Assembly (NCBI RefSeq): GCF_036231945.1
Contig: NZ_CP109599.1
Location: forward strand, 5,731,501-5,795,500
Length of the DNA stretch: 64,000 nucleotides
Direction: 5' to 3'
Source of the DNA: Streptomyces sp. NBC_01429
GTDB taxonomy: Bacteria; Actinomycetota; Actinomycetes; Streptomycetales; Streptomycetaceae
Shown here one piece after another: positions 63,367 to 64,000 of the stretch. Each line of letters begins with the position of its first letter. Positions within the stretch are counted from its first letter, which is position 1. The translations under genes were made by a program, and so were the position numbers. A model generated the notes under the pieces. That model was given only the letters and a program-made list of their open reading frames with translations. It was not told the DNA's origin and made no database searches.

Positions 63367-64000
63367 GTGAGCAGGACACACGACGCGCCACCCGCCCGAA
63401 GCGAGCACGCGCACGAGGGGAAGAGGGAGAGGGAGGAGGCCGGGGCGGGCCGAAGGCTGCCGTGGGCCGGCCTGCTGGCGATGGCCTGGACCGGATTCGT
63501 CGTCATCATGACCGAGACGCTCCCCGCAGGGCTGCTCCCGGAGATCGCCTCGGGGCTCGACGTGACCGAGTCGGGGGCCGGTCAGCTGGTGAGCGCCTAC
63601 GCGGCGGGGACGGTACTGGCCGCGATCCCGGCGACCGCCCTCACCCGGGGGATGCGCCGCAAGCCGCTGCTGCTCACGGGCATCCTCGGATTCGCCGTCG
63701 CCAATACCGTCACGGCGCTGGCGGGCGACTACCCGACCGCGCTCGCCGCGCGATTCGTCGCGGGCGCGTTCTCCGGGCTGCTGTGGGGCATGCTGGCCGG
63801 CTACGCGCGCAAGATCGCGCCGCCGGACCAGCGGGGCCGGGCGCTCGCCGTGGCCATGGTCGGCACACCGGTCGCGCTGTCCATCGGCACCCCGCTCGGC
63901 ACGTTCGCCGGGACCCTCGTCAGCTGGCGCTGGGTCTTCGGAGCGATGACCATCCTCTCCCTCGTACTCGTCCTCTTCGCGTGGGCCAGGGTCCCCGACG
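63367..64000 (+). CDS. MFS transporter, 5' part (truncated by the window)
   Basis: 211 codons of a major facilitator of the DHA1/AraJ-like type, cut at the right edge. A charged tail (residues 1-30) precedes spans at about 34-54, 75-95, 103-120 and so on; GLLPEIASGLDVTESGAGQL is typical of this subfamily. GTG start with GGAGAGGAA upstream (eight to four bases). Likely an efflux pump under the divergent TetR. Confidence 0.85.
   Translation, partial: MSRTHDAPPARSEHAHEGKREREEAGAGRRLPWAGLLAMAWTGFVVIMTETLPAGLLPEIASGLDVTESGAGQLVSAYAAGTVLAAIPATALTRGMRRKPLLLTGILGFAVANTVTALAGDYPTALAARFVAGAFSGLLWGMLAGYARKIAPPDQRGRALAVAMVGTPVALSIGTPLGTFAGTLVSWRWVFGAMTILSLVLVLFAWARVPD

Overview
The window is about 72% GC by eye, with GTG/TTG starts, tight ATGA/GTGA overlaps and strong third-position G/C bias. 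Together with LAL and LuxR regulators, XRE-DUF397 pairs, DmdR/IdeR-type iron boxes and a Streptomyces-type cytoplasmic contractile injection system (CIS), this points to a chromosomal segment of Streptomyces or a very close relative. No rRNA, tRNA, CRISPR array, insertion sequence or transposase was recognised.

Layout. 1-4732: a sugar ABC transporter (binding-protein C-terminus plus two permeases) co-transcribed with a GH42 beta-galactosidase. 5092-6659: a MerR regulator divergent from a quinone-reductase-like oxidoreductase, each preceded by a copy of the same 20-bp near-palindrome. 6990-9285: a small protein carrying the Q-x-x-A-G-N-A-A-V motif, then a CIS effector candidate (eCIS core/DUF4157 domain with HELAH motif, fused to a DXD glycosyltransferase of the clostridial-toxin type). 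9372-13162: a LAL-type and a small LuxR-type regulator. 13456-32850: the CIS. Cis16 and Cis15 come first, behind three phased BldD-like boxes. The membrane protein CisA lies on the opposite strand. A long operon follows: sheath, tube, chaperone-like protein, DUF6760, a giant disordered VQR-repeat protein at the usual tape-measure position, tube-initiator-like protein, LysM hub, VgrG spike, gp25, baseplate J, tail protein I, and a zinc-ribbon membrane protein. No tail-fibre, PAAR or classical tape-measure gene was seen, which fits an intracellular, membrane-firing CIS. 32990-34228: an M23/transglycosylase-like cell-wall enzyme.

34322-42942 is ordinary accessory metabolism: SGNH hydrolase, TetR and FBP proteins, SDR, Gfo/Idh/MocA, Bcr/CflA efflux, a secreted protein and an Rsm22-like methyltransferase. 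43035-48231 is an XRE-DUF397/methyltransferase island with small Cys-rich proteins, a lactate/malate dehydrogenase pseudogene whose two frameshifts can be traced to the base, and an HPr-kinase-like P-loop protein. 48408-51198 holds a dimethylargininase-like hydrolase, a TetR regulator and a prim-pol domain protein. 51369-62521 is an iron and haem block: efeOBU, hmuTUV and two HtaA haem-binding surface proteins, with iron boxes at efeO and at the hmuT/htaA divergence. The window ends with a TetR/MFS divergent pair, the MFS cut by the window edge.

A pattern not tied to one gene: at least six genes end inside short tandem repeats (15-20 bp units) that include the stop codon.
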